Assembly: GCF_001747095.1 (NCBI RefSeq)
Contig: NZ_MDGP01000001.1
Location: forward strand, 2,773,001-2,837,000
Source: Roseivirga sp. 4D4
GTDB lineage: Bacteria > Bacteroidota > Bacteroidia > Cytophagales > Cyclobacteriaceae
DNA: 64,000 bases
Direction of reading: 5' to 3'
Shown: positions 24,977-33,549 of the stretch, one piece after another
Numbering within the stretch: the stretch's first letter is position 1
Layout of the letters: each line of letters begins with the position of its first letter
Translations under genes and position numbers: made by a program
The notes under the pieces: generated by a model
What the model was told of the DNA's origin: nothing
Databases searched by the model: none
What the model saw: only the letters and a program-made list of their open reading frames with translations

Positions 24977-25981
24977 ATGCAGTCACTCAAGGAATTTTTC
25001 TGGTTCTGTTCAGGAGCCAATATCTCATTACTCAAGCGATGTCCTACTGATGCCTCAAAATACACTGGCATGGGAGCAGCAGTCTTTTTTACGGGTATAC
25101 TCGCTGCCCTATCGGGAGGCTATGCCTTCTACACAGTATTCGAAAACCCGTATTGGGCAGCTGTTTTTGGCCTGGTGTGGGGTACGGTAATCTTCAACTT
25201 GGATCGATTTATCGTATCAACGATGCGAAAGAAGCAGGGTGGTTGGTTCAAGGAAATTGTAATTGCTTCTCCCAGAATGCTGCTAGCCGTTATGCTTGCG
25301 GTAGTTATCTCCAAGCCTTTAGAGCTACGCATCTTCTCAAAAGAGATTGATCGTAAGCTTGTCGTTCTGGAGGAACAGATATACCAGAATGAGATTTCTG
25401 AAATTGAGCAGCGTTACAGCGATCAGAGCAACGCTCTACAGAACCAAATAAGCACCCTCAAGGGAGAGATTGCTGCCAAGACTATAACACGTGATCAACT
25501 GGCCGCAGCAGCGCGAGCGGAAGCCGATGGTACGGGTGGTTCCATGCAGCGGAGTGCAGGACCTATTTATCAACTCAAGAAGGCAGATGCGGACCAGGCT
25601 CAAAGAGAATTGGACCTAATCTCAAACCAAAATCTGTCCATCATTGCTGATAAAGAAAAGGAGTACAGCGCCTTGATGACGGAAAAGGCGGCAGAGCTAC
25701 AACAAATCAAAAGAAACCCATGGGATGGAATGGCTGCGCAACTCGAAGCACTTCGTGTACTCGGAGAAGAGAATCGTGCGATATATCTGGCTAACATATT
25801 CATACTCCTGCTATTTATCATGCTGGAGTGCACACCGATTATCGTTAAGCTCATTGCACCAAGAGGTCCTTATGATGAGCTTTTAGAAGTTAGGGAGCAC
25901 TTCTTCAAGAATCATAACCTGGAGAAGATTGCCGAGATGAATCATGCCACACATCAGAAGCTCAAATATTTGGTCAGATAA
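24977..25981 (+). CDS. DUF4407 membrane protein with long coiled coil
   Basis: 334 residues. Two helices near 34-80 (VFFTGILAALSGGYAFYTVF and a following segment with NLDRFIVSTMR), a third near 98-116, a charged coiled-coil region (about 120-262) and a last helix (about 270-292, IFILLLFIMLECTPIIVKLI) match DUF4407. The coiled coil probably projects from the inner membrane. DUF4407 has no established function. The signature NLDRF is conserved in the family as I recall it. A palindromic terminator follows at once. Confidence 0.82.
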   Translation: MQSLKEFFWFCSGANISLLKRCPTDASKYTGMGAAVFFTGILAALSGGYAFYTVFENPYWAAVFGLVWGTVIFNLDRFIVSTMRKKQGGWFKEIVIASPRMLLAVMLAVVISKPLELRIFSKEIDRKLVVLEEQIYQNEISEIEQRYSDQSNALQNQISTLKGEIAAKTITRDQLAAAARAEADGTGGSMQRSAGPIYQLKKADADQAQRELDLISNQNLSIIADKEKEYSALMTEKAAELQQIKRNPWDGMAAQLEALRVLGEENRAIYLANIFILLLFIMLECTPIIVKLIAPRGPYDELLEVREHFFKNHNLEKIAEMNHATHQKLKYLVR

Positions 25982-26013
25982 ACAAAAAGCCCCGATCGAT
26001 CGGGGCTTTTTGT
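25982..26013. terminator. Bidirectional terminator, 32-bp perfect palindrome
   Basis: ACAAAAAGCCCCGATC is followed directly by its reverse complement, giving an A-tract, a GC-rich stem and a T-tract readable from both strands. It serves the DUF4407 gene and the convergent gene at 26066. A second hairpin, CCCCGAAACTTCGGGG, follows at 26026-26041. Confidence 0.9.
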
Positions 26014-26065
26014 TTCGTCACTCTGCCCCGAAACTTCGGGGTATTTCAGAGTCTCTAATACGTTT

Positions 26066-26569
26066 TTATCTCCTTTTAAGGTAAACCTCTTGTCTTTCAA
26101 GTCTTCCTCTTCGATCCTTATCGTAAGAGTGCAGTTTGCCATCTTCTAACAGCCATACATCGTTATCGTTGGAGTAACCCATGGAAAAATTACGGCTTCT
26201 TCTGCGTCTATGGTCGTCTTCATCTTCGATGATTAATTCACCATCATCATTGATATACCATTCTGCCCATTCCGTTTCTCTTTCTCCAAAAACCTTGACA
26301 CTAATCTTGACTTCGCCATTGTCTCTAAAGTCGAATCGCACATCAATGCTTTCGACAATATCTAACGCAAAGTTGCTTACACTTTTTGCGAAGCTTCTGG
26401 CTAGCCAGAACTCTTCCTCCTCTAGTTCTTCTTCCACTTCGTCTTTGACATGATCCATATCAATGACAAGTTCCCATTCGCCAAGAATATCTTTTTCTCG
26501 GACTTTTTTCTGTGCTTGCACTGATATGCAGACAGTTACCAATAATAATGCTGTGATGAGTTTTTTCAT
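26066..26569 (-). CDS. Acidic secreted protein, lipocalin-like pattern
   Basis: 167 residues with a signal peptide (to about 19, VQAQ). The mature part starts KDILGEWELVIDMD, as lipocalin-like proteins do, then has a very acidic stretch (VEEELEEEEFW), a strand pattern RFDFRDNGEVKISV and a basic DDHRRRRSRNF block before VWLLEDGKLHSYD. The family is not certain. It is convergent to the DUF4407 gene. Confidence 0.68.
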   Translation of the reverse strand: MKKLITALLLVTVCISVQAQKKVREKDILGEWELVIDMDHVKDEVEEELEEEEFWLARSFAKSVSNFALDIVESIDVRFDFRDNGEVKISVKVFGERETEWAEWYINDDGELIIEDEDDHRRRRSRNFSMGYSNDNDVWLLEDGKLHSYDKDRRGRLERQEVYLKRR

Positions 26570-26683
26570 TTTGACCGTGGTTTGATTTGATAAGTATTCC
26601 TTTTAAAGACTCAAACTGGCAAAAAAAGTTACACCCTAAACCTGAGAGGTTTGGACGAAAGTCTCAATGGAAAATCAAAGGGA

Positions 26684-27118
26684 TTAACGATATCCGACCT
26701 GATCGATCAGCAACTTTTTACTACGAACAAACTGACCTTCTCCTTCGGCAACTACCTTTCCAGCACTGTTCGTAATTACCGATCTAGAAACAATCACGCC
26801 ATTGCCTTCGGAAATCACTTCTCCTGTTGCAGTGAGTTCATCAATTTCCACCGGCCTTTTGAAATGAATCGTATACGTCTTGGTCAAGAGAAAATAGGTG
26901 GGTTCGATGGAAGCAGCAGCGAAGTAAGCAGCATCATCAAGGAGCTTGAAATAGACAGCCCCATGTAAGGCTTTAGCAGCATGAAAATAGTCTTTTGATA
27001 TACTTAAGGAATAGGCCGCTTTCCTTTCCTCGACCTTCATTGCTGCACCACTCAGCATATCCTGAATAGGAGCGGCATAAAACATCCGTTCTAATGAATC
27101 ATAGTGGGCTTTATTCAT
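26684..27118 (-). CDS. PaaI-type hotdog thioesterase
   Basis: 144 residues, standard for single hotdog-fold enzymes. The central helix LHGAVYFKLLDDAAYFAA carries the HGxxxxxxDD pattern with a catalytic Asp, and the strands YTIHFKRPVEIDELTATGEV follow. Such enzymes hydrolyse acyl-CoA thioesters in the cytoplasm; the substrate is not evident. It overlaps the DUF1569 gene by eight bases, so the two are coupled. Confidence 0.85.
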   Translation of the reverse strand: MNKAHYDSLERMFYAAPIQDMLSGAAMKVEERKAAYSLSISKDYFHAAKALHGAVYFKLLDDAAYFAAASIEPTYFLLTKTYTIHFKRPVEIDELTATGEVISEGNGVIVSRSVITNSAGKVVAEGEGQFVRSKKLLIDQVGYR

Positions 27119-27593
27119 AATCGGGAATCAGACCAAACTGGATAAAATGATGCTTGAAATGCTTTCGGTGAAAGTAAATCCATTCATTAGCCGTCATAGG
27201 TCCTCCGAAAGGATGATCAGCAACGGCATCTGGGTTGGCTTTCATATAGCTCAAAAAACTCTCTGTCTCTTTGACCAATTTTGTCTTAGCCTCATCCAAG
27301 TTAGCCGACCTTAAAGGCTGCAATTCATTCTTTCCTGTTGGAGAGGGCACCGACCGTCTCATCGGGCTATCTTTCATTAAGTAAGCCTTAAGTCGAGGAA
27401 AATCCTCTTCTGCGGAAACTACCGGAATCTTTATCCTTCCAATCGACATCTTAAAAGTAACGATAAGATGCTCCAACATATGTTGCGGAGTCATCAGCCC
27501 CCATACAGGTTTAGTTTCTGCAGCTAAATTTTGAAGTAAGTCTGGCACTTCATTATGAAAAAAGTACTCAACGCTCTCTATTTCTTTATTCAT
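27111..27593 (-). CDS. DUF1569 (DinB-like) protein
   Basis: 160 residues. The motif PVWGLMTPQHMLEHLIVTFKMS near 28-50, with two His, and the C-terminal IYFHRKHFKHHFIQFGLIP are the metal-binding histidine clusters of the DinB-like four-helix bundle; the family is DUF1569. Cytoplasmic, substrate unknown. It is upstream partner of the thioesterase gene and divergent from the gene at 27652. Confidence 0.85.
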   Translation of the reverse strand: MNKEIESVEYFFHNEVPDLLQNLAAETKPVWGLMTPQHMLEHLIVTFKMSIGRIKIPVVSAEEDFPRLKAYLMKDSPMRRSVPSPTGKNELQPLRSANLDEAKTKLVKETESFLSYMKANPDAVADHPFGGPMTANEWIYFHRKHFKHHFIQFGLIPDYE

Positions 27594-27651
27594 ACTATGT
27601 TATATCAAAAGTGGTGTCTTAAATTAACAATCTCGAAAGCATGGATATTCA

Positions 27652-28287
27652 ATGACGCGGATTATTTTATTGTTCGGGTGCCTTTTAACGGTCACCATTC
27701 TCACAAAAGCACAAACTAAAACAGCAGATGTAAAATTTGAACGAGTCGGTAATCATGTAATATTGACTGCAGAAAATGTTGGCTCCAAGAATTATAGCTA
27801 CACTTTCAACTTCGCGCTGCAGAACCTTAAAAAAGTCGAGGGATCAGAAAAAGTTGAAATTCCAATTAAGGAAAAGGTAAGCTTTATAAAGTTCGAAATT
27901 GTAGATCCACAACGACCATGGCGCTACGACTATAACTACAATTATACCAGATACTACCCCAATGGGGCCATGGCTGATATAGCACAAAAACTTAATATAG
28001 ATGAGTCTATTGCTGCCAATTCAATTATTGTATTCGACAAAGATGGCTGTAGCCGATGCGATCGGACTCTAGATTATCTGAAAAGAAAGAAAATACCACA
28101 CTATGTCTTGGACATTTCGGAAGATCCCGAAAACAAAGAACTGATGTTTGGTTATGTCAATGATGTTGGTCTGGTTTTGGGCACAATCACAACACCAATG
28201 GTCATCGTTGAAAGCAAAGCTAACTTCAACATACAGAACCTAGATGCTTTCATTTATAGCCTAAAAAAATATCGGGTAAAAAGATAG
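27652..28287 (+). CDS. Secreted two-domain protein with glutaredoxin-like C-terminus
   Basis: 211 residues with a signal-like N-terminus (to about 20). Residues 25-95 are a beta-rich domain, followed by a Tyr/Asn-rich linker (YDYNYNYTRYYPNG). Residues about 120-205 have the glutaredoxin/thioredoxin pattern: strand IIVFDKDGCSRC with C133 and C136, helix DYLKRKKIPHYVLDIS, and the cis-Pro segment TTPMVIV (P182). It is probably a periplasmic thiol-disulfide protein. The N-terminal domain is not recognised. Confidence 0.75.
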   Translation: MTRIILLFGCLLTVTILTKAQTKTADVKFERVGNHVILTAENVGSKNYSYTFNFALQNLKKVEGSEKVEIPIKEKVSFIKFEIVDPQRPWRYDYNYNYTRYYPNGAMADIAQKLNIDESIAANSIIVFDKDGCSRCDRTLDYLKRKKIPHYVLDISEDPENKELMFGYVNDVGLVLGTITTPMVIVESKANFNIQNLDAFIYSLKKYRVKR

Positions 28288-28341
28288 CCCCACCCTGCCC
28301 CGCCCCGAAACTTCGGGGTCGGGACGGGACGGGGCGGGCTT
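28286..28341. terminator. GC-rich hairpin between convergent genes
   Basis: A long imperfect GC-rich stem (GCCCC... to ...GGGGCGGGC) is centred on CCCCGAAACTTCGGGG (28303-28318), the same hairpin core as at 26026. It separates the glutaredoxin-like gene from pruA and may stop transcription from both sides. Confidence 0.6.
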
Positions 28342-28345
28342 TCAA

Positions 28346-29977
28346 TTAGTCTTCGCCTAAGAAAGGATATCTATAGTCTGTTGGTGGAACGAACGTCTCT
28401 TTGATTGTTCTTGGTGATACCCAACGCAATAGGTTGATCATCGATCCTGCCTTATCATTAGTTCCAGATCCTCTGGCACCACCGAACGGCTGTTGACCAA
28501 CAACAGCTCCTGTCGGTTTGTCATTGATGTAGAAGTTACCAGCAGACTGCTCTAACCTCTTAGTAGCCAACTCTACCGCATAACGATCTCTTCCGAAGAT
28601 TGAGCCTGTCAACGCATATGGAGATGTATCGTCTAGCAATGCTAAAGTCGATTCAAACTCATTCTCATCATAAACATAGATCGTAATGACAGGACCGAAG
28701 ATCTCCTCGCACATAGTAGTGTATTTAGGATCTTTTGTCAGCAACACAGTCGGCTCAACGAAATAGCCTTTCGACTTATCATAATTGCCTCCAGCAATTA
28801 CTTCTACATCCGGGCTTGCTTTCGCATCATCAATGTATTTAGCGATGTTGTCAAATGACTTTTCATCAATTACAGCATTGATAAAGTTTGTGAAATCTTC
28901 GGTTGGCCCCATTTTAAAGGTAGCCAAGTCCGCCTGAACGTAAGCTTTTACATCGTCCCAAAGATTGGATGGAATGTAGGCCCTAGAAGCTGCTGAACAT
29001 TTCTGCCCCTGGTATTCAAATGCCCCTCTGGAAATAGCCGTAGCTACTTCTTTTGCGTCAGAAGATTTGTGCACCATGATAAAGTCCTTACCACCTGTTT
29101 CTCCTACAATTCGTGGATAAGATCTGTACTTGAAGATGTTTTCACCTATTGTCTTCCAAATATGTTGGAAAACGCCTGTGCTACCTGTAAAGTGAATACC
29201 TCCAAAATCTTTGTGATTGAAGATCACATCACCCGCAACGGGCCCTGAAACATATACCAAGTTGATTACACCATCAGGAACACCCGCTTCTTTGAAAACC
29301 TGCATCAACACATTGGCAGAATAAATCTGTGTGTTTGATGGTTTCCAAACGATGGTATTACCCATCATAGCTGCAGAAGTAGGCAGGTTACCAGCAATAG
29401 CGGTAAAGTTGAATGGCGTTAAAGCAAAGACGAATCCCTCCAGTGGTCTTTGCTCTACACGGTTCCAGATACCTTTAGCAGAATTAGGTTGCTGAGCATA
29501 GATCTCAGTCATATACTGCACATTGAATCTTAAGAAATCAATGAACTCACAAGCAGCATCAATTTCTGCCTGGTAGGCATTCTTTGATTGGCCCAGCATG
29601 GTTGCAGCATTGATTTTAGCTCTATAGGGACCTGCTAATAATTCAGCAGCCTTCAAAAAGATAGAAGCTCTGTGCTCCCAACTTAGGTCAGCCCATGCCG
29701 CTTTAGCCGCCATAGCAGCATCGATGGCACTTTCAACATGCGAAGCATCTCCTTCACTAAAATGTCCTAAAATATGCTGATGATCATGTGGTGGTGACAT
29801 AGGCTTTTTATTGTCAGTACTCACCTCTTGATCACCGATGTACATCGGTACATCAATTTGCTGTGCTCTGGCTTCAGCCAAGGCAGCTTGTAATTCCTTC
29901 CTCTCTTTAGAACCTGGAGCGTAGTCCAATACGGGTTCATTCGTAGGGGTAGGCACGTTGAAAAATCCGGTTGCCAT
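28346..29977 (-). CDS. pruA: L-glutamate gamma-semialdehyde dehydrogenase (P5C dehydrogenase)
   Basis: 543 residues, the length of stand-alone P5C dehydrogenases. The aldehyde-dehydrogenase core has TPFNFTAIAGNLPTSAA, VWKPSNTQ, FTGSTGVF, the glutamate motif VGETGGKDF and the catalytic cysteine in YQGQKCSAASR. It oxidises glutamate-5-semialdehyde to glutamate with NAD+, the second step of proline degradation. No proline dehydrogenase gene lies in the window. A TATATTTG -7 box is found 38 bases upstream of the start. Confidence 0.95.
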   Translation of the reverse strand: MATGFFNVPTPTNEPVLDYAPGSKERKELQAALAEARAQQIDVPMYIGDQEVSTDNKKPMSPPHDHQHILGHFSEGDASHVESAIDAAMAAKAAWADLSWEHRASIFLKAAELLAGPYRAKINAATMLGQSKNAYQAEIDAACEFIDFLRFNVQYMTEIYAQQPNSAKGIWNRVEQRPLEGFVFALTPFNFTAIAGNLPTSAAMMGNTIVWKPSNTQIYSANVLMQVFKEAGVPDGVINLVYVSGPVAGDVIFNHKDFGGIHFTGSTGVFQHIWKTIGENIFKYRSYPRIVGETGGKDFIMVHKSSDAKEVATAISRGAFEYQGQKCSAASRAYIPSNLWDDVKAYVQADLATFKMGPTEDFTNFINAVIDEKSFDNIAKYIDDAKASPDVEVIAGGNYDKSKGYFVEPTVLLTKDPKYTTMCEEIFGPVITIYVYDENEFESTLALLDDTSPYALTGSIFGRDRYAVELATKRLEQSAGNFYINDKPTGAVVGQQPFGGARGSGTNDKAGSMINLLRWVSPRTIKETFVPPTDYRYPFLGED

Positions 29978-30014
29978 AGTTTACTTTTTTATGGTTTTAT
30001 CAATTGAGTTTGCG

Positions 30015-30022
30015 CAAATATA
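30015..30022 (-). promoter_or_regulatory. TAnnTTTG -7 box of pruA
   Basis: Read on the minus strand this is TATATTTG, a full match to the Bacteroidota -7 element. The leader to the pruA ATG would be about 30 bases. The -33 element is weak. Confidence 0.5.
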
Positions 30023-30052
30023 CAGTTTCAAAACACCGTTATGAAACTGAAC

Positions 30053-30766
30053 TTATAGAATGCTTTTTAGCTCGATTAAGTTCTGTATTTCGTGTTGAAC
30101 TTTACGATCGGTAGAGATTTTTCCAGGATTAAACCAAACATGATCCATTCCTGCATTAATAGCCCCGGCAATGTCTGAATCCAGATTATCACCGATCATA
30201 ATACTCTCTTCTAATATGGCATTACTCTTATCCAAGGCCAATTCAAAGATCCGAGGATCTGGCTTTCGCATTTTGGATGACTCAGAAGTAATTACCACAT
30301 CGAAATAATGATCGAGTCGTGATGAACTTAATTTCGTGGCTTGGATATCGTCAAAACCATTGGTTATAATGTGCAGTGTATATTGTTCACTAAGGTAATC
30401 CAACACCTCATGAGCTGCATCGAAAGTCCTGCTTTTTGTTGGACTCAGTGCTATGTACTCCTCTTCTATCCGATAAGGCATATGCTCTAATGAAGCATCG
30501 AGTTTCTGGAAAATCGCAGGAAACCTTCTTTCGCGAATGTCTCTTCTCTGGATCTTACTTTGATTGTATAAATCCCATAAGCCTTCATTTACTTCAAAGA
30601 AGGTATCGGCAAGAAGCTCCCTTTCAAAAAGACCTAATCGACCAAAGCCGTATCGTTCATAAAGTTCATAAAGCGCTTCACGCGCATTGGCATCATAATC
30701 CCAAAGGGTATGATCCAGATCGAAGAAAATATGTTTATAGTTCCTCAAGGAAATAGTGTTTGTCAA
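30053..30766 (-). CDS. YjjG family noncanonical pyrimidine nucleotidase (HAD)
   Basis: 237 residues. HAD motif I is FFDLDHTLWD (D16, D18), motif II is HIITNGF, the motif III lysine lies in SSKMRKPDPRIF, and motif IV is MIGDNLDSDI. The cap domain between motifs I and II is all-helical, as in YjjG. The family dephosphorylates pyrimidine nucleoside monophosphates, including damaged ones, so it cleans the nucleotide pool. It follows the ArsR-type gene by 24 bases. Confidence 0.92.
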   Translation of the reverse strand: MTNTISLRNYKHIFFDLDHTLWDYDANAREALYELYERYGFGRLGLFERELLADTFFEVNEGLWDLYNQSKIQRRDIRERRFPAIFQKLDASLEHMPYRIEEEYIALSPTKSRTFDAAHEVLDYLSEQYTLHIITNGFDDIQATKLSSSRLDHYFDVVITSESSKMRKPDPRIFELALDKSNAILEESIMIGDNLDSDIAGAINAGMDHVWFNPGKISTDRKVQHEIQNLIELKSIL

Positions 30767-30790
30767 TTAACCGAAAACCTCAAGCTTAGT

Positions 30791-31174
30791 TTAGCGCAGT
30801 AGGTTTTTATTCTGCAGTCTGCTTTTGGCCAATTCGCGATTAGAATTAAGCACCTCATATGTCTCCTGATCCTTTTGAAGAGAAGCATCTTTAACTAAAA
30901 AATCAAAAATACGATTGGTCAATTCCTCCACCTCTTCGCGAATGCTATAAAACACCCACTGATCTACTTTTCGTGCACTGACCATTCCCGAATTCTTCAA
31001 ATACGTTATATGTCTTGAAGTCTTAGTTTGGGTGAATTCAAGGATATGTTCAATGTCGGAGATGGTCAACTCCCCGTTGCGATAAAGCAGATGCAGGATT
31101 CTTACCCTTGACTCATCAGAGACGGATTTAAAGATTTGGCTTCCAAAACTGAGGCTGAAATTCTTGAGACGCAT
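30791..31174 (-). CDS. ArsR family transcriptional regulator
   Basis: 127 residues. The winged-helix domain has SDESRVRILHLLYRNGELTISDIEHIL, with the recognition helix FTQTKTSRHITYLKNSGMV, followed by the wing VDQWVFYSI. There are no clustered Cys or His, so metal sensing is not indicated. It precedes the YjjG gene in the same direction and is divergent from the gene at 31317; either could be its target. Confidence 0.9.
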   Translation of the reverse strand: MRLKNFSLSFGSQIFKSVSDESRVRILHLLYRNGELTISDIEHILEFTQTKTSRHITYLKNSGMVSARKVDQWVFYSIREEVEELTNRIFDFLVKDASLQKDQETYEVLNSNRELAKSRLQNKNLLR

Positions 31175-31316
31175 GGGTTAAGAATTGTTAATTTGAAAAG
31201 AATAAATCTATTTCACCAATCAAAATATGGTTTTTGCATGTTATCATTGTAGCGTAAAGCAAATCGTCAATCTAATCCATTTGATTTCCTTTCCGTAAAA
31301 GATTACTAGAATTCAA

Positions 31317-31970
31317 TTGGTGAAGCCCCTTTGGAAAAAATATTACCTGATTTTACCTCTGGCAACTGCGCTGTTAGCGTGTTTGCCACAAACAGCTAGT
31401 GCTCAGGATAAAGAAGACCTACATATTGTTCAGGTTTCAGGACTGGTAATGAATGCGGATAGTACCCAAACCATCCCTGGAGTTCATGTCTTCAACAAAA
31501 GAAGTGGTAGAGGAGACATCACCGACTACAAAGGATGGATTAGTAAGGCTTTCCTCGCAGGAGAAACACTGATCATTAGTGCAGTGGGTTTCAAAAATCG
31601 AGAAGTTGTGATCCCAGAAGATGTGGGCGATCGATGGACTGTGATTTTCGCTTTAGAAGAGGATTTTGTAGACCTGGGAGAGGTTGAAGTTAACCCTTTC
31701 CCTTCCGAAGAGCTTTTTAAAGAAGCGATTTTGGCAATGAACCTTAATGAGGATCAACAGAACGTCATTAATAGCTTTGCTCCTGAGGTAATTCAAGAAT
31801 TAATTCGTTCCACCCCTTTGCAAGCCAGCCCAAGTGCTAATTACAGGTTTATGCAAAACCAACAGTTTGTAAACCTTCAAAACAGTGCAGGACCTCGCGC
31901 CAACCCTTTACTGAATCCTTTTGCTTGGTCTCAGTTCATCAATTCTTTGAAGCGTAAAAAGAAAAAGTAA
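31317..31970 (+). CDS. Secreted protein with CarboxypepD_reg-like domain
   Basis: 217 residues from TTG at 31317; a GTG in the next codon is equally possible. The signal peptide ends near SAQD. Residues about 38-115 (VSGLVMNADSTQTIPGVHVF to a beta strand end) form the Ig-like CarboxypepD_reg fold usual at the N-terminus of TonB receptors and surface proteins in Bacteroidota. The C-terminus is helical, Asn/Pro-rich and ends in a lysine-rich tail. No barrel follows, so it is a stand-alone form. The role is unknown. Confidence 0.78.
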   Translation: MVKPLWKKYYLILPLATALLACLPQTASAQDKEDLHIVQVSGLVMNADSTQTIPGVHVFNKRSGRGDITDYKGWISKAFLAGETLIISAVGFKNREVVIPEDVGDRWTVIFALEEDFVDLGEVEVNPFPSEELFKEAILAMNLNEDQQNVINSFAPEVIQELIRSTPLQASPSANYRFMQNQQFVNLQNSAGPRANPLLNPFAWSQFINSLKRKKKK

Positions 31971-32013
31971 TCGGTCTTATCCGATAATTGGGTAATCGCC
32001 TTTCTTATTTGAA

Positions 32014-32742
32014 CTACCAGCCTCGATCGACTTTGAACTCTTTCAGGTAATCTGTTCCTAAAAGCTTGTCTTCGGCATTGGTAAACCAACTCCTGTTCTT
32101 AGGAATTCTCATGCCCTTTTCGATGATCATATCTTCGAGCACAATATACTCTCCGTCATTTTTGGCTTCATCATGATAAAATCGATACCCTACCATGGCA
32201 TAAGTATTTGGATTGAAATAGAAGTACCAGATGTCCTTTCCGATCGCTTCGTCATAAGTTACCCTTAAGGACAATACTGGTTTCCCCATAAAGGTGGTTT
32301 CTATCACCTCATCTCCAATGTTGGTCCCTTCATCGGTAAGCTTCATAGGCAAACCATAGAGGTAAGTATAGTAGTCTCTCCACCTTCTGGCACGGTCAGG
32401 CGTCAGGTTCAGGGAGTCAGCCTCAGCAACAGTCGGCTTAGTAAAGTTGACTTTAAAGTCACAAGAGTCCTTGCCGTCCACCATCCATTCCAAGAGTCGA
32501 TCATTACTCAGGACCGAGATATGAAAGCCGCCCTTGATATTATCAACCACAACATTACTCAATCTTGGGGGCCGACCCGGCATTTCCATTTCGATGACCA
32601 TCTCCATTTTAACTCTACTCCACCAGCCATCAGGATCATGGAAAGCAATGGCTCGGTTGACCAATTGATCGGCAGTAACAGACTGACCGGAAACAGTAGC
32701 CGTCAACAGGCAAATCGATAGACTTAAAAATAACTTCTTCAT
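32014..32742 (-). CDS. DUF6503 family secreted protein
   Basis: 242 residues with a signal peptide (to about 20, VSGQ). The start VTADQLVNRAIAFHDPDGWW and the following alternating strands match DUF6503 as I know it from Bacteroidota. The predicted fold is a lipoprotein-carrier-like half-barrel. One Cys (DSCDFKV) is seen. It is convergent with the CarboxypepD_reg gene and divergent from the CPBP protease gene. The ligand is unknown. Confidence 0.75.
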   Translation of the reverse strand: MKKLFLSLSICLLTATVSGQSVTADQLVNRAIAFHDPDGWWSRVKMEMVIEMEMPGRPPRLSNVVVDNIKGGFHISVLSNDRLLEWMVDGKDSCDFKVNFTKPTVAEADSLNLTPDRARRWRDYYTYLYGLPMKLTDEGTNIGDEVIETTFMGKPVLSLRVTYDEAIGKDIWYFYFNPNTYAMVGYRFYHDEAKNDGEYIVLEDMIIEKGMRIPKNRSWFTNAEDKLLGTDYLKEFKVDRGW

Positions 32743-32800
32743 ACCATAGGATTGAACTGTAATTTATAAAGCCTTGCGTCCTAATTCCAGTAGATGTTTT

Positions 32801-32808
32801 TATTTTTG
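32801..32808 (+). promoter_or_regulatory. TAnnTTTG -7 box of the CPBP/SDR operon
   Basis: TATTTTTG lies 24 bases before the ATG at 32833. This supports the ATG at 32833 over one at 32794, which would lie upstream of the box. Confidence 0.45.
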
Positions 32809-32832
32809 CCAACTCATAGCACAATTTCTTGC

Positions 32833-33549
32833 ATGGATATCCCCGTTTGGAAGGCTGAATTCTTAGAACCTGTACTTGCGATAGCACTGGTCACTATTGG
32901 CTTTAGTATTTATCATTTCTATTCCATATCGGAGAGAGTGACGCAAGGTTTCATCGCGAAGTATGGCGAAACCAAAGGCAAGACAAGAGCCATTTGGTCA
33001 CACCGCTATGTGGGTGCAATGACCATAGGTATTATTCCAGCTATAATCATGATTTCGGTCTTGGGGAAAAGTCCTTCAGACTATGGTATTGCCTTTCAGA
33101 ACCACGCGACTTCATTGTATTGGATCATCGGCTTAGCTATGATCATCATTCCTATGAACTTCTTCAACTCCAAAAAGACCAAAAACCTGGCTTTTTACCC
33201 CAATGTGAGAGAAAAGGAATGGACGAAGCCTATGGTAGCCACAAACGCTTTTACCTGGTGCGCCTACCTTTTTGGCTATGAACTTATGTTCCGAGGTCTT
33301 CTGCTTTTTGCAACAGTGCCTCTACTCGGTGAATGGCCGGCAATAATTCTTAATGCGGCATTGTATGCGTTAGTGCATGTGCCGAAAAACTTGGAAGAGA
33401 CGATCGGTGCGGTTCCACTAGGTATAATTTTATGCTTAGTTACCTTGACTACTGGAACCATTTGGGTCGCTTTCTTCGTCCATATTACATTGGCACTCTC
33501 TAACTTCTTTTTCTCTTTGAGACATCACCCTGAAATGAAAGTCATTTAA
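32833..33549 (+). CDS. CPBP family intramembrane metalloprotease
   Basis: 238 residues from the ATG at 32833; the longer frame from 32794 includes the promoter box. About seven or eight transmembrane helices. The ABI/CPBP motifs are YELMFRG (ExxxR, with the usual first Glu replaced by Tyr), ALVHVPK and FFVHITLALSNF, carrying the His ligands. Members cut membrane proteins or modify peptides inside the membrane. The missing first Glu of the common EExxxR motif may lower activity. Its stop overlaps the next ATG (TAATG). Confidence 0.88.
   Translation: MDIPVWKAEFLEPVLAIALVTIGFSIYHFYSISERVTQGFIAKYGETKGKTRAIWSHRYVGAMTIGIIPAIIMISVLGKSPSDYGIAFQNHATSLYWIIGLAMIIIPMNFFNSKKTKNLAFYPNVREKEWTKPMVATNAFTWCAYLFGYELMFRGLLLFATVPLLGEWPAIILNAALYALVHVPKNLEETIGAVPLGIILCLVTLTTGTIWVAFFVHITLALSNFFFSLRHHPEMKVI

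Noticed and set aside
26181..26453. A plus-strand frame giving a Ser-rich protein
   Set aside because: It is the antisense of the acidic Glu/Asp-rich part of the gene at 26066-26569; Ser runs arise from the opposite strand of GAA/GAG codons.
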